Assembly (NCBI GenBank): GCA_030039695.1
Contig: JASHVB010000969.1
Span: 1 to 6,132, forward strand
DNA length: 6,132 nt
Source of the DNA: Acetobacteraceae bacterium
Lineage (GTDB): Bacteria; Pseudomonadota; Alphaproteobacteria; Acetobacterales; Acetobacteraceae
Reading direction: 5' to 3'
Positions 1-6,132 of this stretch are shown piece after piece. Position 1 is the stretch's first letter. Every line of letters starts with the position of its first letter. Made by a program: the position numbers and the translations under genes. The notes beneath the pieces were generated by a model. That model had not been told where the DNA came from. It did not search any database and worked only from the letters and a program-made list of their open reading frames with translations.

Positions 1-190
1 AGACGCGGGCGTAGCCGATCGTGGGCATATCCTCGTTGCCGAGGCCCAGGATCTTCGCCACGTCGTAATAGCGTGTGCCGCCCTTGCTGCGCCGGTCCGG
101 GACCAGTTCCCCGGACTTCTCCCAGGCATGCAGGGTCTGGACATCGACGCCCAGCATTTCTGCCGCCTTTCCTATCTTCACAAGGGCCAT
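1..190 (-). CDS. tnpA: IS607-family serine recombinase TnpA, N-terminal part (runs off left edge)
   Basis: Read on the minus strand from the ATG at 190-188, the frame stays open for 63 codons to the window edge. It begins [20 protein letters not shown]. Residues 1 to about 50 form a MerR-like winged helix-turn-helix, with the HAWEKSGEL segment and then a GGTRYY wing. The last visible residues, TIGYARV, match the first beta strand of the serine resolvase catalytic domain; the catalytic serine normally lies just beyond and is off the window. MerR-like domain followed by resolvase domain is the defining order of IS607 TnpA, which moves DNA through a circular intermediate without terminal inverted repeats. 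A tnpB partner, if present, would lie further left. The start is 3 bases from the dnaE2 start on the other strand, so the outer end of the element probably lies within or just before the dnaE2 5' codons. A solitary IS607-like recombinase is the alternative. Confidence 0.85.
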   Translation of the reverse strand, partial: MALVKIGKAAEMLGVDVQTLHAWEKSGELVPDRRSKGGTRYYDVAKILGLGNEDMPTIGYARV

Positions 191-193
191 ACC

Positions 194-2749
194 ATGGGGT
201 ATTACCAGATTTCATCCAATCTTGGCAAGCAGAACTTACCCCCCTACATCGAACTCCAAACCACCACCAACTACTCCTTCCTCCGCGGCGCCTCGCACAT
301 CGAGGAGCTCGTCGCACAAGCCGCCATGCTCGGCCTCCCCGCCCTCGGCATCACCGACCGCAACACCCTCGCCGGCATTGTTCGTGCCCATCAGCGCGCG
401 CAGGAAGCCAGCATCCGCCCGATCATCGGCTGCCGCCTGGACCTGACCGACCACGCCTCAATCCTCGTCTACCCCACCGACCGCGCCGCCTATTCGCGTC
501 TCTGTCGCCTGCTGACTCTGGGAAAGAGCCGGGCCGGCAAAGGCGCTTGCGAATTGCATTGGAACGACCTCGCGGCCCACGCCGAAGGCCTCATTGCCAT
601 CCTGTGCAATGCCATCACTGACGAGAACCTTCGGCGCCTCCGCGTGCTTTTCCCCGACCGCGCCTATGTCGCGCTCACCCTGCACCGCCGTCCCAACGAC
701 GCCGTGCGTTTGCAGCAGATTGCCGATCTCGCCCGCGCCGCGCGCGTCCCCACCGTCGCCACCGGCGACGTGCTGTATCACGTGCCGCAGCGTCGTATGC
801 TGCAGGACGTGCTGACCTGCATTCGCGAGAACTGCACCATCGACGACGCCGGCTTCCGCCGTGAGCGCTCCGCCGATCGCCACCTGAAACCACCGGAAGA
901 AATGGTGCGTCTGTTCTCGCGCCACCCCGACGCCGTCGCACGCACGCTGGAGATTGCCGGCCGCTGCCGCTTCTCTCTCGATGAGCTGCGCTATCAGTAT
1001 CCGCACGAAGTCCGCTTTCCCGGTATGACCGCACAGCAGACGTTGGAAGAGTTGACGTGGGCAGGCGCGGCGCGGCGCTATCCCGACGGCGTGCCGGACG
1101 CGGTGATCCACCAACTTCGCCACGAGCTCGAACTGATCGAGCAACTGCAGTACGCGCCATACTTTCTGACGGTGGACAGTATCGTCCGCTTCGCGCGCTC
1201 ACGCGACATTCTGTGCCAGGGCCGCGGCTCCGCCGCCAATTCGGCGGTGTGCTACGTGCTGGGCATCACCTCGATCGATCCGACGCGCAGCGGTCTGTTA
1301 TTCGAACGCTTCGTCAGCGCCGAACGCAAGGAGCCGCCCGATATCGACGTGGATTTCGAGCACGAGCGGCGCGAGGAAGTCATCCAGTGGGTCTACAACA
1401 CCTATGGTCGCGACCGTGCCGCGATCTGTGCCACGGTGATCCGCTATCGTGGCCGCGGCGCAATCCGCGACGTGGGTAAGGCGCTGGGCCTGACGGAGGA
1501 CGTGACCGGTGCGCTGGCGACGCAGATGTCGCACTGGGGCGAGGATGGCATCGAGGATGAACGCGTCACCGAACTGAACCTCAATATCGAAGACCCTCGT
1601 CTGCGTCTGACGCTCGACCTGGCGCGCACACTTCTCAATTTCCCGCGTCACCTGTCGCAACATCCCGGTGGCTTCGTCCTGACGCAGGACCGTCTCGATG
1701 ATCTTGTGCCGATTGAGCCGGCGCGCATGGAAGACCGTCAGGTCATCGAATGGGACAAAGACGACATCGATATTCTTCGCTTCATGAAGGTCGACGTACT
1801 CGGTTTGGGTATGCTCGGCTGCCTGCGCCGCGCGTTCGATCTGCTGGACAAGCATCGCGGCCAGCGGCTCGATCTCGCCGCCATCCCTGCAGAAGATCCC
1901 GCTACTTACGAAATGATCCGCCACGCCGACACGCTCGGCACCTTCCAGATCGAGTCGCGCGCGCAGATGTCGATGCTGCCGCGGCTGAAACCACGCACGT
2001 TTTACGACATCGTCATCCAGGTCGCGATCGTGCGGCCAGGGCCGATCCAGGGCGATATGGTGCATCCCTACCTGCGCCGCCGTGAGGGCATCGAACCGGT
2101 CCATTACCCCAAGGAAGAGTTGCGCTGTGTGCTGGAAAAGACCCTCGGCGTGCCACTGTTCCAGGAACAAGCGATGCAGGTGGCGATCGTCTGCGCCGGC
2201 TTCACGCCGAGCGAGGCAGATGCGCTCCGTCGCAGTATGGCGACATTCAAGTTCACCGGCGGCGTGCATCATTTCCGTAACAAGATGATCGCGGGCATGC
2301 TGGAACGCGGCTATACGCAGGAATTCGCGGAAAAGACCTTCAGTCAGATCGAGGGCTTCGGCAGTTACGGTTTTCCCGAGAGCCACGCCGCAAGTTTCGC
2401 GCTGATCGCCTATGCGTCATCCTGGCTGAAATGCCATCACCCCGACGTGTTCTGCTGCGCGCTGCTGAACGCGCAGCCGATGGGGTTCTACGCGCCGGCG
2501 CAGATTGTGCGCGACGCACGACTGCATGGCGTGGAAGTGCGGCCGGTCTGCGTCAATGCGTCGCTGTGGGACTGCACGTTGGAACCGGGTAACGGCGAGA
2601 GGCTGGCGGTACGGCTTGGTCTGCGCATGGCGAAGGGCCTTGTGAGCATGCACGCGGACGAGATCGTGGCGCAGCGGGCGGATGGGCAGTACGATTCGGT
2701 TGAAGATGTGCGGGAACGCGCGGGCGTGCCGCTGGCCGCATTGGAGTGA
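194..2749 (+). CDS. dnaE2: Error-prone DNA polymerase DnaE2 (ImuC), polymerase core, ended early by TGA
   Basis: A DNA polymerase III alpha-type translesion polymerase of the DnaE2/ImuC group, which acts with ImuA and ImuB in damage-induced mutagenesis. Residue numbers count from the ATG at 194. The PHP domain starts with YSFLRGASH near residue 27 and GITDRN near 52. The palm carries [13 protein letters not shown] (about 342-354), PDIDVDF with the expected catalytic aspartates at about 383 and 385, and MKVDVLGLG with the third at about 534. [20 protein letters not shown] (about 723-742) is typical of the family. The reading frame ends at TGA 2747-2749 after 851 residues, whereas the family is usually about 1,030-1,090, and the same frame continues afterwards. 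I chose the ATG at 194, with AAGGG at 182-186 as a possible ribosome site, because an upstream ATG at 128 lies inside tnpA on the other strand. Family similarity begins only at PPYIELQ, so the true start may have been lost to IS607. Core motifs look intact, but the C-terminal OB domain is cut off. Confidence 0.9.
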   Translation: MGYYQISSNLGKQNLPPYIELQTTTNYSFLRGASHIEELVAQAAMLGLPALGITDRNTLAGIVRAHQRAQEASIRPIIGCRLDLTDHASILVYPTDRAAYSRLCRLLTLGKSRAGKGACELHWNDLAAHAEGLIAILCNAITDENLRRLRVLFPDRAYVALTLHRRPNDAVRLQQIADLARAARVPTVATGDVLYHVPQRRMLQDVLTCIRENCTIDDAGFRRERSADRHLKPPEEMVRLFSRHPDAVARTLEIAGRCRFSLDELRYQYPHEVRFPGMTAQQTLEELTWAGAARRYPDGVPDAVIHQLRHELELIEQLQYAPYFLTVDSIVRFARSRDILCQGRGSAANSAVCYVLGITSIDPTRSGLLFERFVSAERKEPPDIDVDFEHERREEVIQWVYNTYGRDRAAICATVIRYRGRGAIRDVGKALGLTEDVTGALATQMSHWGEDGIEDERVTELNLNIEDPRLRLTLDLARTLLNFPRHLSQHPGGFVLTQDRLDDLVPIEPARMEDRQVIEWDKDDIDILRFMKVDVLGLGMLGCLRRAFDLLDKHRGQRLDLAAIPAEDPATYEMIRHADTLGTFQIESRAQMSMLPRLKPRTFYDIVIQVAIVRPGPIQGDMVHPYLRRREGIEPVHYPKEELRCVLEKTLGVPLFQEQAMQVAIVCAGFTPSEADALRRSMATFKFTGGVHHFRNKMIAGMLERGYTQEFAEKTFSQIEGFGSYGFPESHAASFALIAYASSWLKCHHPDVFCCALLNAQPMGFYAPAQIVRDARLHGVEVRPVCVNASLWDCTLEPGNGERLAVRLGLRMAKGLVSMHADEIVAQRADGQYDSVEDVRERAGVPLAALE
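201..228 (-). promoter_or_regulatory. Possible sigma70-type promoter for the IS607 tnpA
   Basis: On the minus strand, TTGCCA at 228-223 (5 of 6 against TTGACA) is followed after 16 bases by GGTAAT at 206-201 (4 of 6 against TATAAT). Transcription would begin close to the tnpA ATG at 190, giving a very short or absent leader; no clear Shine-Dalgarno sequence is seen there. These bases also encode the unusual first residues of the dnaE2 frame and are less GC-rich than the rest of that gene, which fits DNA brought in by the IS. The call rests on hexamer matching only. Confidence 0.3.
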
Positions 2750-3547
2750 CTGGCGGAGGCCGACGCCTTCAGTGGTCTGGGGTTGAACCGGCGCCAGGCG
2801 GTGTGGGCAATCCGCGGGCTGGATGAAATACCTCTCCCGCTCCGCGGGGTTGAACCGCGAAGCGGATCAACGCGACGGAGCAAAACGACGTCGGGTGAGG
2901 CGGCAACCGTTCGAAACCTCCGTGGCGTCCGCCGCTCACCCTCGGCGCTACCACGTCTCGACCTCTCCTCCTCCGCGGGTGAGGTGTACGTACCCCTTCC
3001 TTCCATGACCGCCGGACGCGAAGTCGTCGAAGACTACCGCAGCACCGGACTTAGCCTGCGCCGCCATCCGGTGTCCTTTCTGCGCGCCGACCTCCGCGCC
3101 CGGCGCATTATCACCTGCGCCGATCTCACCAACACCCGCGACGGCCAGCGACTGACCGTCGCGGGCATTGTCCTGGTGCGCCAGCGCCCCGGCAGCGCGC
3201 GCGGCGTCTTGTTTGTCACCATTGAGGACGAGACCGGTCATGCCAACCTGATCGTCTGGCCCTCGGTGTTCGACCGTCAGCGCCGCGTGGTGCTGACCGC
3301 CAGCATGCTGTGCTGCCGCGGCAAGGTGCAGCGTGAAGGCGAGGTGATCCACGTCGTTGCCGACCACCTCACCGATCTGTCCGCTCTGCTGCGCAGCGTC
3401 GGAGAGCGTGGTGCGGATTTCCCCGCGCCGTTCAGCCGTGCCGATCACGTGCGCCACGGCAGCGGCCCCGATCCGCGCGAACGCCCCAGCCGCGCGCTGC
3501 AAATGGATCTGATCGGCATCAAGGTGCCGACGCGCGACTTCCGCTAA
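2750..3547 (+). pseudogene. dnaE2: C-terminal part of dnaE2 separated by the in-frame TGA
   Basis: Directly after the TGA the same frame reads LAEADAFSGLGLNRRQAVWA, the DnaE2 helix-hairpin-helix region. It continues after a disrupted linker with MTAGREVVEDYRSTGLSL and RHPVSFLRADLRA. An OB-fold segment follows, with LTVAGIVLVRQRPGSA and TIEDETGHANLIVWPSVF. Next come EVIHVVADHLTDLS and the usual tail VPTRDFR before TAA at 3545-3547. It stays open for 265 codons with family-like sequence, so the nonsense change looks recent, or is a sequencing error. No good independent start is seen. TTG 2783, GTG 2801 and ATG 3005 are in frame, and the GGAGG at 2755-2759 is too far from any of them. If not separately translated, this is the dead 3' end of dnaE2. 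The linker at about 2830-2985 holds a repeat-like insertion, listed separately. Confidence 0.85.
2830..2985. repeat. Palindromic repeat-like element in the dnaE2 interdomain linker
   Basis: The ends are imperfect inverted repeats: ACCTCTCCCGC at 2830-2840 and GCGGGTGAGGT at 2975-2985, 10 of 11 complementary. Nested inside, GGTGAGGCGGC (starting at 2894) faces GCCGCTCACC (starting at 2931) with one bulged base. The style, with 'ctctcccgc' ends and an internal 'cgacgtcgggtgaggc', resembles palindromic intergenic repeats of GC-rich proteobacteria; that is recognition from memory, not a search. It encodes an arginine- and serine-rich stretch (RGVEPRSGSTRRSK...) unlike the DnaE2 family, where this linker is usually about 25 residues against about 50 here. 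The 156 bases equal 52 codons, so the frame is kept. TACC occurs at 2829-2832 and 2991-2994 and could be a 4-base target duplication, though this is weak. Exact ends are uncertain. Confidence 0.5.
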
Positions 3548-3554
3548 GGTGTCC

Positions 3555-3648
3555 TGTCATTGCGAGGAACTGAGCGGCGACGCAATCTCCTTCACGGATG
3601 CGCACCCATGAACGGGGTTGCTTCGCCGCGGCGTTCCTCGCAATGACA
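3555..3648. repeat. 94-base near-perfect hairpin repeat (MITE-like, GTCATTGCGAGGA type)
   Basis: Arms TGTCATTGCGAGGAAC at 3555-3570 and GTTCCTCGCAATGACA at 3633-3648 are exact 16-base inverted repeats. Pairing continues inward (GCGGCGACGCAA against TTGCTTCGCCGC, one mismatch) and through a central TTCACGGATGCGC/ACCCATGAA palindrome. By hand about 38 of 47 positions can pair. The motif GTCATTGCGAGGA, with an internal GCAATC, is a dispersed intergenic repeat that I recognise from many proteobacterial genomes; copy number here cannot be seen. It starts 7 bases after the dnaE2 stop and ends 19 bases before the AI-2E transporter start, filling almost the whole gap. It could act as a two-way transcription terminator or RNA-stabilising hairpin, but there is no T-tract, so that role is inference. 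Confidence 0.85.
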
Positions 3649-3667
3649 TTTCTCACGGACCCATCAC

Positions 3668-4735
3668 ATGCCCCCGCCCGAACGCAACCCGGAATACAAC
3701 GAAACCCATCCACAGCACGTCGCCCTTCTGGTCCTCGCGATTGCCCTCGCACTTCTCGGGGTGTGGACGCTGCGCGATTTTCTGCCTGCCCTGGTCTGGG
3801 CCTGCATCATCGCCATCGCCCTCTGGCCGCTGTATCGCCGCGCGCTGACGCGCTTTCCGCCGAGGCACCACAACCTACTCATGCCGACGCTGTTCACGGT
3901 GTGCATCGCGTTGTTATTTCTGCTGCCGCTCACGCTGGTCGCCATCCAGTTCGCCCGCGAGGCGCATGGCCTGATCCAATGGATCGACAACCTGCGCAAA
4001 ACCGGCATTCCACCTCCGGACTGGCTCAGCAGATTGCCGATTGGCGCGGAGCGTGCAACGCAATGGTGGACCAGCTATCTTGGCAATCCCACCAGCGCTG
4101 CCGAGTTGTTGCATCAGGTGGGTCGCAGCAATGTTCTCGCCGCAACCAGGTTGTTCGGCGCGCAGCTTGTCCATCGCGTCGTGCTGTTCGCGATTACCTT
4201 GCTGACCCTGTTCTTCCTGCTCCGCGACGGTGAACATCTGGCAAGGCAAATGCAGCGTGCCAGCCACCGCGCGTTCGGCCCACCAGGCGAACGAATCGCC
4301 GAGCAAACAGTCGCCGCCATACATGGCACAGTCGATGGTCTGGTGCTGGTCGGACTCGGCGAAGGGCTGGTGCTCGGCATCGCCTATGCACTCGCCGGTG
4401 TGCCGCACCCGACGTCGTTCGGCGTGCTGACCGCAGTCTCGGCGATGATCCCATTCGGCGCGGCCGTGTTGTTCAGCATCGCCACGCTGCTGCTACTGGT
4501 GAACGGCGCGCTGGTCGGTGCCATTGCCGTATTCGCCAGCGGCGTGGTGGTGACGTTCGTCGCCGACCACTTCATCCGCCCGGCGCTGATCGGTGGTGCC
4601 ACGCGCCTGCCGTTCCTGTGGGTGTTGCTCGGCATTCTCGGCGGCGTCGCCGTATGGGGATTGTTCGGCCTGTTCTTCGGTCCGGCGTTGATGGCCGCAC
4701 TGATGCTGCTATGGCGGGAATGGGTGCATGAGTGA
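3668..4735 (+). CDS. AI-2E family transporter (PF01594-type multi-spanning membrane protein)
   Basis: A 355-residue inner membrane protein, normal in length for the AI-2E transporter family (PerM, YdiK, TqsA and relatives). Family members are implicated in export of small molecules or ions; the substrate here cannot be told from sequence. Hydrophobic segments lie near residues 18-35, 39-56, 71-95, 168-185, 223-244, 252-280, 282-299 and 315-348, with a soluble stretch at about 96-165. Typical family marks are FFLLRDGEHL (182-191), the IPFG turn (261-264) and the C-terminal block DHFIRPALIGG (300-310) followed by a glycine-rich helix pair ending LFFGPALMAA. The ATG at 3668 starts just after the hairpin repeat; only a weak GGAC precedes it. 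With little room for a promoter outside the repeat, transcription may come from dnaE2 read-through or from the repeat. The gene converges on the minus-strand DUF4239 gene. Confidence 0.9.
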   Translation: MPPPERNPEYNETHPQHVALLVLAIALALLGVWTLRDFLPALVWACIIAIALWPLYRRALTRFPPRHHNLLMPTLFTVCIALLFLLPLTLVAIQFAREAHGLIQWIDNLRKTGIPPPDWLSRLPIGAERATQWWTSYLGNPTSAAELLHQVGRSNVLAATRLFGAQLVHRVVLFAITLLTLFFLLRDGEHLARQMQRASHRAFGPPGERIAEQTVAAIHGTVDGLVLVGLGEGLVLGIAYALAGVPHPTSFGVLTAVSAMIPFGAAVLFSIATLLLLVNGALVGAIAVFASGVVVTFVADHFIRPALIGGATRLPFLWVLLGILGGVAVWGLFGLFFGPALMAALMLLWREWVHE

Positions 4736-4880
4736 TGACAACGGCCCGATTCAAGGACCGGTTGGTGGCTTTCTGCCGGTCCGCTGCCAAACCAGGATGC
4801 GTCGACGCCGGACACCGACAGGCCGCCACCCCAGGTTCGGTCGCTGCGACGAGTTTCTCGGGATGGCTGCCAGCGCGTAG
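4728..4880 (+). CDS. Possible 50-residue ORF overlapping the AI-2E transporter stop
   Basis: An ATG at 4728 overlaps the transporter's TGA (4733-4735) in an ATGAGTGA arrangement, which often marks translational coupling. The frame starts MSDDNGPIQG, becomes very arginine-rich in the middle (RMRRRRTPTGR) and stops at TAG 4878-4880. I recognise no family. The gene-like first residues and coupling favour a real small gene or the remnant of a longer downstream gene. The arginine-rich middle is what GC-rich non-coding DNA typically gives. Weak call. Confidence 0.2.
   Translation: MSDDNGPIQGPVGGFLPVRCQTRMRRRRTPTGRHPRFGRCDEFLGMAASA
4755..4782. terminator. Possible hairpin downstream of the AI-2E transporter gene
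   Basis: GGACCGG at 4755-4761 and CCGGTCC at 4776-4782 are exact 7-base inverted repeats with a 14-base loop, 19 bases after the transporter stop and between two convergent genes. There is no run of T on either side, so it is not a classical intrinsic terminator. It may protect the 3' end or simply be GC-rich chance. Confidence 0.3.
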
Positions 4881-4905
4881 CGCCTGACGAGCGAGCGCAG
4901 GGAAA

Positions 4906-5691
4906 TTACAGTGGCGCATCCGCATCGACGGAGTCGAACACTTGCAGCGAATGCTGGAATGGTTCCGGCTGCAGCGCCATCGGCCCGGCGAACGGCCTGC
5001 TCAGCACAAACGTGACGCTCAGCAGCAGCGCGATTGTGCTCGCCATGATGCTGGTCACAATCATTTGCGGCGTGGCCTCTCCCATGACAAGAAAGAAGCT
5101 CATCGAGAGGACGATCGCGCCGGAGCCAATCGCCGCAAGCCATATGACGATCGGCAGCGATGTCCCAGCCTGCAACGTTCGCTTATTACGGTCGGCCTGT
5201 ATCTGCGAAATAATCGCCAACGCCGCTCCGTCGACGGCAGCATCGTTCCGCCTCGCCGTGAGATCTTCCTGCGCGAAGAGGCGGTACATGGCGAGGCCCG
5301 TGCGCCGCGCTTCGGCGCTGACACCTCCGGTTGCCGCCTGCACCGTCCATTCCTTCTCCACGACTGCCTGCACATAGTCCCGGACCAGCTTGCGGAGCGC
5401 GTTTCCCCTTGCCGGTTCCATGGCGGCACTCGCGCGATAGAGGGTCGCAAGCGCCGACGCTTCTTCGGCGACGTTGGCGCGCGCAGCATCATAGGACTGC
5501 CACACGGCGACCACCAAGAATGCCAAGAATACCGCGTGGAGAGTGCCGCCGGTCTGAAACAGCGCGCCCAGCACCTCATGATGTCCGTGAGCCACCCGGG
5601 ACCGCAGGAATCGACGACCCGCCCAAACGCCCGCGCATGCAAAGGCGGTGGCCGCAACGGTGGCGGAAAAGAACAGTTGGACGATGCTCAT
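4906..5691 (-). CDS. DUF4239 / bestrophin-like domain membrane protein
   Basis: A 261-residue membrane protein of the DUF4239 (bestrophin-like) type; the biochemical role of this family is not established. Membrane segments lie near residues 4-24, 46-66, 178-202 and 208-231. The family pattern is clear: a hydrophobic helix with TLHAVFLAFLVVAVWQSYDAA (49-69 region), then a soluble helical part with EEASALATLYR (76-86), RDYVQAVVEKEW (104-115) and ISQIQADR (161-168). Two more helices follow, and the tail has RPFAGPMALQPEPF (232-245). Two helices on each side of a roughly 110-residue soluble domain is the usual plan, and the length is normal. The ATG at 5691-5689 has a GGAG ribosome site with 5-base spacing. 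That site lies in the 3' arm of a hairpin (see the hairpin at 5692-5724), so translation could be controlled. It stands alone, convergent with the AI-2E gene. Confidence 0.85.
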   Translation of the reverse strand: MSIVQLFFSATVAATAFACAGVWAGRRFLRSRVAHGHHEVLGALFQTGGTLHAVFLAFLVVAVWQSYDAARANVAEEASALATLYRASAAMEPARGNALRKLVRDYVQAVVEKEWTVQAATGGVSAEARRTGLAMYRLFAQEDLTARRNDAAVDGAALAIISQIQADRNKRTLQAGTSLPIVIWLAAIGSGAIVLSMSFFLVMGEATPQMIVTSIMASTIALLLSVTFVLSRPFAGPMALQPEPFQHSLQVFDSVDADAPL

Positions 5692-5724
5692 GTCAGCTCC
5701 GCGGTAAGCGCCGTAAGAGCTGAC
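5692..5724 (-). promoter_or_regulatory. Leader hairpin covering the DUF4239 gene's ribosome binding site
   Basis: GTCAGCTC at 5692-5699 and GAGCTGAC at 5717-5724 are exact 8-base inverted repeats with a 17-base loop, touching the start codon at 5691. In the minus-strand mRNA the arm next to the ATG reads GAGCTGAC and contains most of the GGAG Shine-Dalgarno sequence (GCGGAGCTGAC). A formed hairpin would block ribosome binding. The same inverted repeat could instead be a protein operator. Seen in sequence; the regulatory role is inference. Confidence 0.4.
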
Positions 5725-6013
5725 CCATCCAGGCAGGGTGGCGGCTGCGCCAAGCCCCGGGCCCCGGCGTGATCCCGGGTCCTCCGAGCAACCAGCTTGT
5801 CAGCCATTGATGCAATCTTGTCAACGAGACAGAACGAAGACGCTCAGCCCGATCGGACAAGTTCGAACTTATCTTCAACACTTGGGTTCGCTGCCATTCG
5901 ATTAAGTAATTGATTTTGTGGCATGTTGATGACGGACCGCGGTGATTTTGCCTAGATTGTAGTGCCACGTTTCGATGCATTTCTCTGTTGACTGCGCGTT
6001 TATCCGCGGCACC
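5692..6013. other. Non-coding stretch between the DUF4239 gene and the right-hand IS
   Basis: No convincing gene is seen in these 322 bases. From the left it holds the DUF4239 leader hairpin, a GC-rich part with two CCCGGG sites (about 5755-5780), and an exact 12-base palindrome AAGTTCGAACTT at 5859-5870. From about 5865 to 5960 the DNA is noticeably richer in A and T, which marks the approach to the right-hand insertion sequence. The IS left end probably lies between about 5950 and 6000, for example near TGTAGTGCCACG at 5959-5970, but its terminal repeat cannot be confirmed without the other end. Confidence 0.6.
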
Positions 6014-6132
6014 ATGTGGGCACCTCGTATCGATTCTCTCCCGACGCCGTCGGACATGTATTTCCGCCGCAAGCAGTCGCAGGGTCGCATCTACCTGCAG
6101 ATCGTCGAGAGCCAGCGCACGGGTGGCCAGGT
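6014..6132 (+). CDS. IS1634-like (IS4 superfamily) transposase, N-terminal part (runs off right edge)
   Basis: From the ATG at 6014 the frame is open to the window edge (39 full codons) and encodes MWAPRIDSLPTPSD followed by MYFRRKQSQGRIYLQIVESQ and RTGGQ. The block 'F.R.K...GR.YLQIVES.R.GGQV' is the start that I recognise from IS1634-type DDE transposases, where it is normally followed by a 'RQRVIATLG' segment. The catalytic DDE residues lie beyond the window. A second in-frame ATG at 6056 begins exactly at MYFRRK and could be the true start, since neither has a strong ribosome site. The family call rests on this short N-terminal match. Confidence 0.7.
   Translation, partial: MWAPRIDSLPTPSDMYFRRKQSQGRIYLQIVESQRTGGQ

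Noticed and set aside
128..193. Upstream ATG at 128 as the dnaE2 start
   Set aside because: These 22 codons lie antisense within the IS607 tnpA coding region and encode no DnaE2-like residues; ATG 194 is the more plausible start.
458..1144. Minus-strand open frame of 228 codons inside dnaE2
   Set aside because: Antisense shadow of well-conserved PHP and palm sequence; no recognisable motif.
1298..2386. Long minus-strand open frame (362 codons) inside dnaE2
   Set aside because: It is antisense to the catalytic core of a clear polymerase gene. Its protein is histidine- and arginine-rich with no recognisable family, as expected from GC-biased third positions.
2747..2749. TGA read as selenocysteine or programmed readthrough
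   Set aside because: DnaE2 proteins have no known selenocysteine, arginine is expected here, and no specific recoding structure is seen just downstream. A nonsense mutation or read error is simpler.
2781..2857. 10-base direct repeat GGTTGAACCG at 2781-2790 and 2848-2857 as a target duplication
   Set aside because: The first copy encodes conserved dnaE2 residues (GLNR) well outside the repeat-like segment and the second lies inside it, so they do not flank anything sensible; likely chance.
4942..5772. Plus-strand open frame of 276 codons over the DUF4239 gene
   Set aside because: Antisense to a clear four-helix membrane protein; its own product is charged, low in hydrophobic residues and matches nothing I recognise.
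5693..5980. Minus-strand open frame of 95 codons upstream of the DUF4239 gene
   Set aside because: No recognisable family and no good ribosome site. It runs through the leader hairpin and the A/T-rich IS approach, so it looks like chance.
1..6132. CRISPR array, tRNA, rRNA or riboswitch
   Set aside because: No regularly spaced direct repeats, tRNA cloverleaf or rRNA-like segments were found on either strand by reading.

Overview
The window is GC-rich proteobacterial DNA with strong G/C preference at third codon positions. The gene families and dispersed palindromic repeats suggest an alphaproteobacterium or a Xanthomonadales-type gammaproteobacterium, but the sequence alone does not settle which. 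It looks like an accessory region: a truncated transposase gene lies at each edge and repeat elements lie between them.

Layout from left to right. At 1-190, on the minus strand, is the N-terminal part of an IS607-type serine recombinase, with a MerR-like helix-turn-helix running into the start of the resolvase fold. Three bases from its start codon, on the plus strand, begins dnaE2 (error-prone DNA polymerase III alpha, also called imuC). dnaE2 is damaged in three ways. Its 5' end is fused to IS607 end-like DNA. An in-frame TGA at 2747-2749 cuts the protein after the polymerase core. A palindromic, repeat-like segment (about 2830-2985) occupies the linker before the C-terminal OB domain while keeping the frame open to 3547. 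A 94-base near-perfect hairpin repeat (3555-3648) follows. Next comes a plus-strand AI-2E family membrane transporter gene (3668-4735). It converges on a minus-strand DUF4239 (bestrophin-like) membrane protein gene (4906-5691), whose start is preceded by a hairpin that would pair its ribosome binding site. After a 322-base non-coding stretch, the first codons of an IS1634-like transposase run off the right edge from 6014.

How the genes relate. DnaE2 normally works with ImuA and ImuB in SOS-induced mutagenic translesion synthesis. Neither partner gene is visible, and the IS607 element sits where the promoter or an upstream imuB would be expected. The cassette is therefore probably broken here. 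The two membrane protein genes are convergent and show no functional link to dnaE2. I see no new defence or regulatory system. The notable content is the stepwise decay of a mutagenic polymerase gene by mobile DNA, a palindromic element inside a coding linker, and two RNA-level hairpins.
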